Origin: Sphingobacterium multivorum
GTDB lineage: Bacteria > Bacteroidota > Bacteroidia > Sphingobacteriales > Sphingobacteriaceae
Length of the DNA: 64,000 bases
Reading direction: 5' to 3'
Assembly: GCF_039511225.1 (NCBI RefSeq)
Contig: NZ_CP154261.1
Span: 3,038,001-3,102,000, forward strand
Below are positions 1-9,600 of this stretch, piece after piece. Below the pieces are notes generated by a model. The model was not told the DNA's origin. It made no database searches and saw only the letters and a program-made list of their open reading frames with translations. The translations under genes and the position numbers were made by a program. How positions within the stretch are numbered: position 1 is the stretch's first letter; the number at the start of each line of letters is the position of its first letter.

Positions 1-184
1 TAAGAAAACCAGTCCGATTCTAAAATGGTGTCGTGTAAATTCCATGTTTTTGTGTAATTTCACGGACGAACATTAAACTAATCTAATTTTCAAATTCGCA
101 GATTGATCTTTTAAGGAGCCATTGAACTCACTGAAAACTTCGCGCGTAAATTATGGTATGCAATTTTTAGAATCGATAAATATT

Positions 185-1576
185 ATGAAAGAAAAATTAA
201 TCAAGACATGTTTTATTTGCCTGCTTCTCCTGATCATTCAGGGTTTTTCAATAACCACAAGCCACGCTGCTGACAAAGAAAAACCCGCCATGTTTTGGAC
301 TTGGCTAGATTACAACGCCAAAACAAACTTTGATTCAATTTGCCGTGAGATGAATTATTTAGGAATCGATGGCGTAATGTTAAATGCCGCCAGTCCAGAC
401 GAGTATCGAGTAGCAATTCCCATTGCAAAAAAATATGGCATCCAAGTTATCGCGTGGCTTTGGACGATGAACTTGGAACATGACAGGGATAAAATACTCC
501 AAGAACATCCGGATTGGTTCAGCGTCAATCGAAATGGTAAAAGTCTGGCAGATACCACTGCATACGTTGGTTATTATAAATTCTTGTCACCTGTTGTGCC
601 CGGAGTAAAAGAGTATATCCGTAAAAAAATCGAATCCTATTGTGAAGTCGAGGGATTGGAGGGGATTTCTATTGACTATAATCGCTACGTGGATGTTGTC
701 CTCCCTACAACCCTTTGGCCTAAATACAATATTGTTCAAGATCGTGAATACCCAGCTTGGGATTACGGTTACCATCCAATTGCAATAGCGAAGTTCAAGA
801 AACAGTATGGTTATGATCCGAGAGCACAAAAAGATCCATCGAAAGATCTAAAATGGCGCCAATTTCGTTGCGATCAGATAACCGATATCGCCAATATGAT
901 TGCAGACATCGTTCACTCCCATGGTAAAACAATGGCTGCATCCCCATTTCCGACTCCCAAAATGGCTTCTCGTATGGTGCGCCAAGATTGGGGTAAGTGG
1001 AATTTGGATGTTGTTTTTCCGATGGTATACAGCAATTTTTATACAGAAGATCCAAGCTTTATTAGAGATTGTACATTAGAAAATGTGCGCGATAAAGGAG
1101 CAAATACGACACTATATTGTGGATTGATGGCTAAAAATAATGAAGAAATATTTGCCGATATGGATGAGGCGCTAAATAATGGTGCGCAGGGAATTTCTAT
1201 CTTTACCATCCATAGCTTAAAAGATCCACAGATAAGGGAAAAATTTAAAAACTATACAGCTGCTGCGAAAGCTAAAAAAGCGCAAAATAATGGAACTTTA
1301 ACCCATTCGGCACATGTGAAAATCGAAAATAATCCTTTCAAAAAAGAAGGTATTATGAAATTAATCAACCAAAAGATACAAGATTTGGTACGCTCAGAAA
1401 ATCCTGCTGCCAGCCCGATAGCATTATCAAAATATAAAAAAATAGATGCATACGATGTAACTCAAAAATACCTGGTTACTGATCAGGTGAGCAAAAAGAA
1501 TTTTTACGTCACCTTCTTTTTCTATGGCGGTATACTTTCCGGTTGGAATGTTGATCCAGCTCCAAATGCATCCTAA
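185..1576 (+). CDS. Secreted glycosyl-hydrolase-like protein (GHL10/DUF187 type)
   Basis: The 463-residue product starts with a signal peptide (about residues 1-29, ending SHA|AD), so it is probably exported. Residues about 35-340 form a TIM-barrel-like domain of the glycosyl-hydrolase-like 10 kind: MFWTWLD at the start, DGVMLNAASPDEY, and GISIDYNRYVD, which matches the family's 'DGxxxDYxRY' strand. The substrate cannot be read from sequence. The last 100 residues do not resemble a domain I recognise. An in-frame TTG at 122 exists, but the ATG at 185 is the one that places the signal peptide at the N-terminus. A terminator follows at once, so the gene appears to be transcribed alone or to end an operon that begins outside the window. 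Confidence 0.75.
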   Translation: MKEKLIKTCFICLLLLIIQGFSITTSHAADKEKPAMFWTWLDYNAKTNFDSICREMNYLGIDGVMLNAASPDEYRVAIPIAKKYGIQVIAWLWTMNLEHDRDKILQEHPDWFSVNRNGKSLADTTAYVGYYKFLSPVVPGVKEYIRKKIESYCEVEGLEGISIDYNRYVDVVLPTTLWPKYNIVQDREYPAWDYGYHPIAIAKFKKQYGYDPRAQKDPSKDLKWRQFRCDQITDIANMIADIVHSHGKTMAASPFPTPKMASRMVRQDWGKWNLDVVFPMVYSNFYTEDPSFIRDCTLENVRDKGANTTLYCGLMAKNNEEIFADMDEALNNGAQGISIFTIHSLKDPQIREKFKNYTAAAKAKKAQNNGTLTHSAHVKIENNPFKKEGIMKLINQKIQDLVRSENPAASPIALSKYKKIDAYDVTQKYLVTDQVSKKNFYVTFFFYGGILSGWNVDPAPNAS

Positions 1577-1594
1577 AGGATGACCTACTAGATG

Positions 1595-1635
1595 GAGGTG
1601 CTAAAATGTTACTTATTTGGCACCTCTTTTCTTTT
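1595..1635 (+). terminator. Rho-independent terminator after the GHL10-like gene
   Basis: GAGGTGCTAAA and TTTGGCACCTC pair over 11 positions (one G-T) around a 10-base loop, followed by TTTTCTTTT. It lies upstream of the glutaminase promoter, so the two genes are separate transcription units. Confidence 0.8.
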
Positions 1636-1649
1636 AATACACTGTTCCC

Positions 1650-1657
1650 TATCTTTG
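1650..1657 (+). promoter_or_regulatory. Candidate -7 box (TATCTTTG) for glsA
   Basis: The box is an exact match to the Bacteroidota -7 consensus TAnnTTTG, 21 bases before the ATG at 1679 and just after the preceding terminator. No TTG is seen at the usual -33 distance. Confidence 0.5.
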
Positions 1658-1678
1658 GAACAAACAAATACTGAAAAA

Positions 1679-2710
1679 ATGAGAAAAAATGTCAGGTTGG
1701 TAGCCTGTATTATAGGTTTGATATGTTCCGGATCAATTACTGTATCGTTTGCTCAAAACAACATTCAAAACCAGCACAGTACTAAGAGCGCGATCATTGA
1801 TAAAGCGCTATTGGATAAAATATTGGATAAAAATAGGCAATCATTCAAAGAAGGTAAAGTGGCTGATTACATCCCGGAATTAAGTAAAGCCAATGCAGCA
1901 TCTGTCGCACTTTCGGTGGTAAATAGTGATGGAACAATCGTTAGTATCGGAGATGTACAACAAAGATTTACAATTCAGAGTATTTCAAAAATTGTTTCCT
2001 TGATGCTTGCTGTATTGGAAAATGGCGAGGAAGTTGTTTTTAATAAAATGGGATACTATGGAACAGATAAACCCTTCAATCATTTTGCGAATTTGGAAAC
2101 ATCGGGTAAACCGCTCAATCCGATGATGAACGCCGGCGCCATTTTAACGACATCGCTTATTAAAGGAACAGGTGAGGAACCTTTTGTTAAAATAAGGGAT
2201 ATGATTCGCTTTATAACGAATAATGAAAAAATCGATTACAGTAGATCTGTATACCATTCGGAACGGGAGACTGGAAATCGAAACAGAGGCATGTTCTACC
2301 TGATGCGCAACAATGGACTCATTGATGGTGAAGGTGAAGACAAACTCAATAATTATTTTAAGCAGTGCTCCATTGAGATAACTGCGGAGGATCTGGCTAA
2401 AATAGGTTTCTTTTTTGCCCATCATTGCGTGCGCTATGATGGAAATAAGCAATACTATAACCCAGATCTATCTCAGCTAGTTCAATCACAAATGCTCATT
2501 GCAGGGATGTACGAATTTAGTGGCGAATATGCCAGAACTGTCGGACTTCCAAGTAAATCGGGCGTTGGTGGCGGAATCACAGTAAGTGTACCGAATAAAA
2601 TGGGTATAGGGGCCTACAGTCCAGCATTGGATCAACATGGCAACTCTGTTGCAGCATATCGCATGATATTGGACTTGGTAAAAGAGAAATCGCTGGGCCT
2701 CTTTAATTAG
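1679..2710 (+). CDS. glsA: Glutaminase A, exported form
   Basis: This serine-dependent glutaminase hydrolyses L-glutamine to glutamate and ammonia. The 343-residue product has the beta-lactamase-like SxxK motif at S101-I-S-K104, the MNAGAI motif, and the C-terminal KSGVGGGI glycine-rich motif of the family. Most GlsA proteins are about 310 residues and cytoplasmic; the surplus here is an N-terminal signal peptide (about 25 residues, ending SFA|QNN), which points to the periplasm. The start at 1679 is chosen because a start at 1592 would place coding sequence across the preceding terminator and promoter box. The glyoxalase-fold gene follows after 22 bases and may be cotranscribed. Confidence 0.9.
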   Translation: MRKNVRLVACIIGLICSGSITVSFAQNNIQNQHSTKSAIIDKALLDKILDKNRQSFKEGKVADYIPELSKANAASVALSVVNSDGTIVSIGDVQQRFTIQSISKIVSLMLAVLENGEEVVFNKMGYYGTDKPFNHFANLETSGKPLNPMMNAGAILTTSLIKGTGEEPFVKIRDMIRFITNNEKIDYSRSVYHSERETGNRNRGMFYLMRNNGLIDGEGEDKLNNYFKQCSIEITAEDLAKIGFFFAHHCVRYDGNKQYYNPDLSQLVQSQMLIAGMYEFSGEYARTVGLPSKSGVGGGITVSVPNKMGIGAYSPALDQHGNSVAAYRMILDLVKEKSLGLFN

Positions 2711-2732
2711 ATTTTCAACCTTTCAAAATCAT

Positions 2733-3098
2733 ATGACACGAACAGAACCAATAATTGCTGTAAAGAGCGTCTCCGAAAGCTCGCTATTCTACCAAAAGCT
2801 TTTGGGCTGTACCAGTCAACATGGCGGCGAAACATTTGAAATTCTCACGGATAACGGAACTGTCATTCTCTGTTTACACAAATGGGGTGAGCACGACCAC
2901 CCTACTATGCGAGATCAAAAACATGCGGGGAATGGATTTATATTATTCTTTAGAGTAGACAATGTACAGCAAATCTTCGAAAACGCTACTTTGTTAAATG
3001 CAGTCATAGAGAAAGATATACATTACAACGAGAACTCGCTGAAGGATCAATTTATCCTGCGTGACCCCGATAACTACTACCTAATTGTATCAGCCTAG
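2733..3098 (+). CDS. VOC (glyoxalase/bleomycin-resistance fold) family protein
   Basis: The 121-residue protein has one vicinal-oxygen-chelate domain: an N-terminal half with SSLFYQKLLG and a C-terminal half with the typical strand-turn 'FILRDPDNYYLIV'. VOC proteins bind a metal and act as lyases, dioxygenases or drug-binding proteins; which one applies here is not shown. The closing 'DPDxxxLxV' fits the general PhnB/glyoxalase-like group. It sits 22 bases after glsA on the same strand with no terminator between them, so the two are probably one operon. No functional link to glutamine hydrolysis is evident. Confidence 0.8.
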   Translation: MTRTEPIIAVKSVSESSLFYQKLLGCTSQHGGETFEILTDNGTVILCLHKWGEHDHPTMRDQKHAGNGFILFFRVDNVQQIFENATLLNAVIEKDIHYNENSLKDQFILRDPDNYYLIVSA

Positions 3099-3175
3099 TC
3101 TGATTGCTTTGATGGTCAATCGCATGTAGGATTATTTTCATAGGTAAAATCTCCGTTCTTAAACCAGTTTAACTT

Positions 3176-3202
3176 TTGTGTTGCATGTTTGACGCAACTT
3201 TG
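3176..3202 (+). promoter_or_regulatory. Candidate Bacteroidota promoter for the AhpD-like gene
   Basis: TTG (3176-3178), a 16-base spacer and CAACTTTG (3195-3202; one mismatch to TAnnTTTG), 20 bases before the ATG at 3223. Confidence 0.45.
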
Positions 3203-3222
3203 TCTTATCAAAACTTAAAACA

Positions 3223-3663
3223 ATGAACACACGATTGAATATTGCAAAAGTAGATGCAACGGCCTATAAGGCAATGATGGGATTGGAAACCTATCTCAAT
3301 GATATTTTTTTAAATCCAATTCAAAAGGAACTCATAAAAATACGTGCTTCTCAAATCAATGGCTGTGCCTTTTGCTTAGATATGCACACGAAGGATGCGC
3401 TGAAGTATGGTGAAACGCCACAACGGATATTTTTATTAAATGCCTGGCGAGAAACGGATCTATTCACTAAGGAAGAACAGATTTTGTTGGAGATGACAGA
3501 GGAGATCACATTGATACATCAAAAGGGTTTGACAGAAAGCACTTTTCAAAAAGCAAAAGAAATATTTGAAGAAAAGGAGATTGCACAGATTATTATGGCG
3601 ATCATTACCATAAATGCGTGGAATAGAATTGGCATCAGCACCCATTTAGAACTATTAAAGTAG
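3223..3663 (+). CDS. Carboxymuconolactone decarboxylase family / AhpD-like peroxidase
   Basis: The 146-residue protein carries the AhpD-type redox motif C48-A-F-C51-x3-H55 after the helix 'LIKIRASQING', the arrangement used by alkylhydroperoxidase-like proteins to reduce peroxides through a CxxC pair. Length and spacing fit the stand-alone single-domain family common in soil bacteria. It is flanked by its own probable promoter and a strong terminator, so it is likely monocistronic. The substrate and electron donor are unknown. Confidence 0.85.
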   Translation: MNTRLNIAKVDATAYKAMMGLETYLNDIFLNPIQKELIKIRASQINGCAFCLDMHTKDALKYGETPQRIFLLNAWRETDLFTKEEQILLEMTEEITLIHQKGLTESTFQKAKEIFEEKEIAQIIMAIITINAWNRIGISTHLELLK

Positions 3664-3680
3664 TACTACGCTTTGATTAC

Positions 3681-3717
3681 AAAAAAGCCTCTTTCAATAT
3701 TGGAAGAGGCTTTTTTT
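3681..3717 (+). terminator. Rho-independent terminator after the AhpD-like gene
   Basis: AAAAAAGCCTCTT and AAGAGGCTTTTTT form a stem around a short loop, with a run of seven T. Confidence 0.9.
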
Positions 3718-3797
3718 CTTTGCTAAATATATTCCTGTTTTTTCCAATAAAAATCCCGATTATCCTTTATCTTTATTAGGAAAACCAATATGAATGC

Positions 3798-4316
3798 ATG
3801 ATTATGAAAATCCTAAAAAAAATCCTAATTGTTTTGGCGATCATCATCGCTATTCCCTTAATTACTGCAATCTTCGTCAGTAAAGACTTCTCGGCCCAGA
3901 GTGAGATAACAATCAATAAGCCAAAGCAGGAAGTGTTCAACTACGTGAAAATGCTTAAGAACCAAGATAACTTTGGTGTATGGCAGCTTTCAGACCCGCA
4001 AATGAAAAAAACTGAACAGGGTGTGGATGGTCAAGTCGGCTATAAATCCAGCTGGGATGGTAAGAAAGTTGGTAAAGGTTCACAGACCATTACAAAAATC
4101 GTCGAGGGCGAAACAATTGAAACGGCCCTAGATTTCGGCATGGGTGAACCAGCTAAGGGTTATTTCATCTTAAAAGAAATCTCGCCTAATCAAACTTTGG
4201 TGACCTGGGGAATTTCAGGAAAATCGCCCTATCCATGGAACTTTATGAACTTATTTATGAATATGAATAAAGACTTCGATCAGGGTCTGAAAAACTTAAA
4301 AAATAGACTAGAATAG
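3798..4316 (+). CDS. SRPBCC family protein (START-like), membrane-anchored
   Basis: The 172-residue protein has one N-terminal hydrophobic segment (about residues 7-27) followed by a polyketide-cyclase/START-like domain: 'SEITINKPKQEVFNYVKML' is the usual opening strand and helix, and 'TLVTWGISGK' a later strand. The fold binds hydrophobic ligands; the ligand here is not known. Start codons at 3798 and 3804 are both possible. A near-consensus -7 box TATCTTTA lies at 3769-3776. The gene converges on the Bax-inhibitor-like gene and shares a terminator with it. Confidence 0.8.
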   Translation: MIMKILKKILIVLAIIIAIPLITAIFVSKDFSAQSEITINKPKQEVFNYVKMLKNQDNFGVWQLSDPQMKKTEQGVDGQVGYKSSWDGKKVGKGSQTITKIVEGETIETALDFGMGEPAKGYFILKEISPNQTLVTWGISGKSPYPWNFMNLFMNMNKDFDQGLKNLKNRLE

Positions 4317-4330
4317 CGACTATACAATGC

Positions 4331-4375
4331 AAAAAAAAGTGGTTAAAATAAACTTTACTTTAACCACTTTTTCTC
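4331..4375. terminator. Bidirectional terminator between convergent genes
   Basis: AAGTGGTTAAA (4337-4347) and TTTAACCACTT (4359-4369) form an 11-bp stem, flanked by A8 on one side and a T-rich run on the other, so it can work on both strands. Confidence 0.85.
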
Positions 4376-4395
4376 ATTTTTAAAAGGAACAAAAT

Positions 4396-5082
4396 TTATC
4401 TTCTGCGCATTAAAATTCGTAGAATGTACCAGAACAGCAACATGATTGATGAAAACAGCTGCAAGGCTGCCCCTACATATTGTTCGTTGCCGTAACTATA
4501 CTTCAGATTTTGAGTTTGATAGAGTATGCTTCCGGAAGCAAGTGCAATCATGGCAACCGAAAACCATAATCCAAGTTCAAAACCAAAAATAGCTCCAGCA
4601 ACAATTGCTCCCAAAGATAAGAAGCCTCCAATCACCAGGATATTTCTGAGAAATGAAAAATCTTTATTGGATACAAATGCAACGACAGTAAGGCCGGTAA
4701 ACAAGGCCAAAGTCATTATACTTGCCTGATAAATGACACTAATTCCTTCGGTCATAAATACCGCCATAAAAATCATCGGCAGGAAGATGATTGCCTCCAG
4801 TACAATATAGAATGCTAGGCCTAAATATTGGGTTTGACGGCTTTGCGAAAGTGTCCATCTTGATGAAAGGGTGGACCCCAACCAAAAACATCCCAATAAG
4901 AACAACCAAATAAATTTTCCGCTAACCATCCAAACGATAAAATCATAAGGGATCAATTTGATCAGCAAACTTTCCAAAACGATAAATGCTAAAATCGAAA
5001 GCGCAACATGAAGATAGGTTTTTTTATAAAAAACGCCCCTTTCAGCGTCATCATTGATAAGAATATACTCTTGTGATTCCAT
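4396..5082 (-). CDS. Bax inhibitor-1 / YccA family membrane protein
   Basis: The 228-residue protein has a short polar N-terminus and then about seven hydrophobic segments, ending RRR. The length, the 'YLGLAFYIVLEAIIFLPM' segment after TM2 and the overall pattern match the BI-1/YccA (TMBIM) family, whose bacterial members include pH-sensitive calcium leak channels and modulators of FtsH. The start MESQEY at 5082 leaves a normal polar head; an ATG at 5124 would add 14 residues and cannot be excluded. The gene stands alone between the SRPBCC gene (convergent) and the efflux operon. Confidence 0.7.
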   Translation of the reverse strand: MESQEYILINDDAERGVFYKKTYLHVALSILAFIVLESLLIKLIPYDFIVWMVSGKFIWLFLLGCFWLGSTLSSRWTLSQSRQTQYLGLAFYIVLEAIIFLPMIFMAVFMTEGISVIYQASIMTLALFTGLTVVAFVSNKDFSFLRNILVIGGFLSLGAIVAGAIFGFELGLWFSVAMIALASGSILYQTQNLKYSYGNEQYVGAALQLFSSIMLLFWYILRILMRRR

Positions 5083-5162
5083 AAAACAAATACAATAGAT
5101 TAAATAAGGACTAAAAATAAGCATTTATTCTATTTTCACAAGAAAGAAGTTTGCATAGGCTT

Positions 5163-5190
5163 ATAAAAAAAGAACCCCGCCTAGCGGGGT
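5163..5190 (-). terminator. Terminator of the RND efflux operon
   Basis: ACCCCGC and GCGGGGT pair around a 3-base loop (5174-5190). On the minus strand the hairpin is followed by a T run (the A run at 5165-5171). Confidence 0.9.
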
Positions 5191-5207
5191 CCATTCAAAC
5201 AAACAAC

Positions 5208-6647
5208 TTATTTCCAGCCTCCTCCCAAATCTTTATAGATATTGACAACAGCGTTAAGCTGCTGCTTCTTTGTTTCTATCAATTCAAGTTTTGAATCCAG
5301 TACATCGCGTTGTGTCATTAAAACCTCCATATAGTCTGCCCTCGCTGATTTAAAGAGATCATTTGACACAGACACGGAATTATTCAGGACCTCAACTTCT
5401 TTTGTTTTGAAATCGTAGCTGCGCCCGAGGTTTTCAATATTAGAAAGTTGTGTAGAGACTTCTAAGTAAGCATTCAGAATGGTCTTCTCGTAATTATATA
5501 CCGCCTGTATTTGTTTCGCGTTGGCTGTATTAAATTCCGCTTTAAGCCCATTTTTGTTGATCAAAGGTGCTGCAAGCTCCCCTATTAGATTATACAAAAC
5601 TGATTCAGGCATCTTAAATAGATAAGAAGGCTTGAATGCCTGTAAACCCAGAGCAGCCGAAATCTCCAAAGAAGGATAAAACTCTTTCCGCGCGATCTGT
5701 ACGTCCAACTTCGCGGCAGCGAGCTCATACTCGGCCTCACGAATATCAGGTCTATTGCTTAGTAGTTGGCTCGGTATACCTGTCTGAACTTTCGCCGGAA
5801 TCAGATCGACAAAATTGCTTTTGTCACGTTTGATCTCTTGTGGGAAACGTCCCAATAGAAAATTAATACGGTTTTCAGTTTCTTTGATCTGTTGCCGCGT
5901 CTCAAATTCCATACCTTTTGTCTTCAACACTTCCGCTTCAAACTTTTGAACCGCCAGTTCTGTTACACGAGCAGCCTGTTTCTGCAATCGGATTACCGCA
6001 AGCGCATTGTCCTGGAGCTCGATATTTTGTTTGATAATAGCCAACTGATTGTCCAATGCCAATAATTCATAATACGAACGGGCAACTTCGGCAATAAGGC
6101 TACTTAAGACAAAATTTTTCCCTTCTACCGTAGCAAGATAACGGTTCAGTGCTGCTTGTTCGGAGTCCTTCAGTTTTTTCCAAACGTCGATTTCCCAACT
6201 GGCATATGCACCAATGGTCAAATCTCCTAGTGGATCCGGCATTTCCTTTCCAGGGGCTATTTCTGTACTGGCATCACCGGCCCCCTGACTGGTGTATCGT
6301 CCAACTTTTTCAACACCACCTCCGGCACGTAAACCAACAGTGGGTTTCAATGCCCCTTTTCGTAAAAGAATATCATTCTTTGCGATCGCCAACTCCTGCA
6401 AAGTAACATTCAGCTCCTGATTGTTTTTCAACGCTGTATCGATCAATACAACTAAATTTGGATCCGTAAAAAATTCACGCCACTTAACCGACGCTGAATT
6501 CGTTGTATCTGATTGAGCTACATCTGTATACTGCTTCGGAACGAATTTATTCTCCTGTATTTGTGTCGCTTTCGGAACCTTACATCCCGTCACTGCTGCT
6601 GAAAGCGAAAATGCAATGACCCATTGTATTTTTCTGCGATTAGTCAT
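5208..6647 (-). CDS. RND efflux outer membrane factor, TolC/OprM type lipoprotein
   Basis: The 479-residue product is the outer membrane channel of the tripartite pump encoded here. It has a lipoprotein signal with lipobox AAVTGC, then two repeated OEP (outer membrane efflux protein) regions rich in coiled-coil alpha-helix, including the family phrase 'LLSNRPDIREAEYELAAAKLDVQIARKEFYPSL' in its middle (about residues 300-335). The ATG at 6647 overlaps the pump gene's stop by 8 bases, which suggests translational coupling; an upstream TTG at 6656 is less likely. It is the last gene of the operon and is followed by a strong terminator. Confidence 0.93.
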   Translation of the reverse strand: MTNRRKIQWVIAFSLSAAVTGCKVPKATQIQENKFVPKQYTDVAQSDTTNSASVKWREFFTDPNLVVLIDTALKNNQELNVTLQELAIAKNDILLRKGALKPTVGLRAGGGVEKVGRYTSQGAGDASTEIAPGKEMPDPLGDLTIGAYASWEIDVWKKLKDSEQAALNRYLATVEGKNFVLSSLIAEVARSYYELLALDNQLAIIKQNIELQDNALAVIRLQKQAARVTELAVQKFEAEVLKTKGMEFETRQQIKETENRINFLLGRFPQEIKRDKSNFVDLIPAKVQTGIPSQLLSNRPDIREAEYELAAAKLDVQIARKEFYPSLEISAALGLQAFKPSYLFKMPESVLYNLIGELAAPLINKNGLKAEFNTANAKQIQAVYNYEKTILNAYLEVSTQLSNIENLGRSYDFKTKEVEVLNNSVSVSNDLFKSARADYMEVLMTQRDVLDSKLELIETKKQQLNAVVNIYKDLGGGWK

Positions 6648-9600
6648 TATTATCAAGTTCTTCAGTTAATGGATTTTCATCTTCGTGTTTAATAAGCTTG
6701 CGTTTGGAGGCAATAGTCCCGAAGATAAAGTATAAGCCCGGTATCACCACAATACCAAAAACCGTCCCAAACAACATACCTCCCGCTGCCGCTGTACCGA
6801 TCGTACGGTTTCCAATTGCACCCGGGCCAGAAGCCATAACTAAGGGAATCAACCCGGCGATAAAAGCAAAAGATGTCATCAAAATAGGTCTAAACCTAAC
6901 TTTAGCACCGTCCAAGGCAGCCTCAATAATACTCAATCCCTGCGAATGCCGTTGAGCAGCAAATTCAACAATCAACACGGCATTTTTACCAAGTAGACCG
7001 ATAAGCATGACCAAAGCGACCTGCGCGTAAATATTGTTTTCCAATCCCAATAACTTCAATAGTAGAAATGCCCCAAAGATTCCGATTGGTAAAGAAAGCA
7101 ACACCGCAAAAGGCATAATAAAGCTCTCATATTGAGCGGAAAGTATCAAGTAAACGAAACCAAGACAAATTAAGAAAATATAAATTGCCTGATTTCCACG
7201 ACCTACCTGATCTTTGGAAATACCAGCCCAATCAATGCCATAGCCTCGTGGTAAGGTCTTGGCAGCGACTTCATTAATCACCTGAATTGCTTCACCACTA
7301 CTATAACCTGGTGCGGCAGAGCCCGAAATTTCAGATGCCATATACATATTGTGCCGGGTGATCTCAGAAAGACCGTAAACCTTTTCCATATGCATAAATG
7401 CTGAAAATGGTACCATTTCGTCTTTATCATTCTTTACATATAGCTTCAAGATATCTTCCGGCAAAGCCCTGTATTGCGGCAAAGCCTGAACCATAACTTT
7501 ATATTGGCGGTCATACTTAATGAAATTCGTTTCGTAATTACTGCCCACCAAAGTCGAAAGCGTATTCAGTGCATTATCAATGGTAACACCCTTCTGTTGC
7601 GCCAGATCATTGTCGATATGCAACATATACTGCGGAAAACTTGCACTATAGAAGGTAAATACAGACGATAATTCAGGCCTTTTGTTCAATTCACGCACAA
7701 AATCCTTACTTACCGTTTCCATTTTCTTGTAGTCGCCAGAACCTGCTTTGTCCAGAAGACGAAGCTCAAATCCACCCGCAGCACCATAGCCCGGTACGGC
7801 CGGTGGTTGGAAAAACTCGATAGACGCTCCTGGGATATTTTTGGCAGCGGCCTCCAGTTGCTCTATGATCTCCTGCGAGGATTCTTTACGTTCTTCCCAG
7901 CTTTTCAAGTTGATCAAACAAGTACCTGTATTTGCCCCGGTTCCTTCAGTCAGGATTTCATAACCAGCCAATGAAGATACCGATTGTACACCATCAATGT
8001 CTTCAGCTTCTTTTTGCAATGTCTGGGCCGCTAGATTGGTCCGTTCCAATGTCGATCCTGGCGGCGTTTGAATAATAGCATAAATCATCCCCTGATCTTC
8101 ATTGGGGATAAAACCTGCAGGAACAGCATTATTCAAAAAATATGCGCCAATACAAAAACCAATTAATACTAAAAATGTAAAAATGCGCTTATCCACTATG
8201 CCCTTCAACAAGTAAACATATTTGTTGGACATCTTATCAAACAATCTATTGAAAGAATCCAGGAATTTATCGATAATGGATTTCTTTCTTGCCTTTCCAT
8301 GGTTATTCTTCAGCATAATCGCACATAAAGCCGGAGTGAGTGTTAATGCCACAACACCCGATAAGATGATGGAAGTAGCCATGGTAATGGAAAACTGTCT
8401 ATAGAATATCCCTACGGGGCCAGACATAAAGGCAACCGGAATAAAAACCGCCGCCATAAGGAATGTGATCGCAACAATAGCACCACTGATTTCGTGCATC
8501 GCTTTTTTGGTCGCCTTATAGGCCGAAATATGAAGCTCTTCCATTTTAGCATGGACAGCCTCAATAACCACAATCGCATCGTCCACAACCACACCTATGG
8601 CAAGCACCAGTGCAAACAATGTGATCAAGTTGATGGTAATGCCAAAAAACTGCATGAACAAAAACGATCCCACCAAGGAAACCGGTACTGCAATGGTCGG
8701 AATCAATGTCGAACGCCAATCTCCTAAGAATAGAAAAACCACAATAGCAACAAGCACAAATGCTTCCAATAAAGTATGGACTACTTTTTCCATGGATGCA
8801 TCCAAGAATTTTGATACGTCATAGCTAATTTCGTAATCCAGCCCTTTCGGAAAGGAAGCTTTCAATTCCTTCATTTTGCTTTTAACGTCTTGAATTACCT
8901 GAGAAGCATTACTTCCATAAGATTGTTTTAAGACAATCGCTGCAGATGGTTTTCCATTCAGTGTAGAGTAGATATCGTACATCGCCGAACCGAATTTGAT
9001 TTCCGCAACATCTTTTAAACGTAACATTTCACCATTTTCACCCGCACGTAAAACGATATTGCCATAACCTTCCGTAGTTGTAAAACGCCCCGGGTATTTC
9101 AATACATATTCAAAAGACTGGGAGGTCATACCAGACGACTCCCCGGCTTTACCTGGTGAAGCTTCCAAACTTTGCTCGGATAAGGCTTTCATCACCTCTT
9201 CTGCAGAAATCTTGTAGGCTGTCATTCGATCAGGTTTCAACCAAATACGCATCGCTAATTCGCGTGTTCCAAGAATATTTGCCACCCCGACACCGTCCAC
9301 CCGACGTAATTCGGAGACAATATTCATGTCCGCATAGTTATACATAAAATTTCCATCAAGCTCCTTGTCTTTACTGTAGAGATTGATGTACATTAACATA
9401 TTGGATTCTTCACGTGTAATCTTCACCCCTTCACGGACCACAATTGGCGGAAGCTTGTTAACCACAGAGGCTACGCGGTTCTGTACATTTAAAGAAGCCT
9501 GATTCGGATCCGTTCCTAGGTTGAATACGACCTGAATACTTGCTTCCCCGTCATTACCGGCATCGGAAGCCATGTATTTCATTCCCGGAACCCCATTGAT

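Noticed and set aside
122..184. TTG start at 122 for the first gene, with AAGGAG just before it
   Set aside because: The spacing between AAGGAG and TTG is only three bases, and the signal peptide begins at ATG 185.
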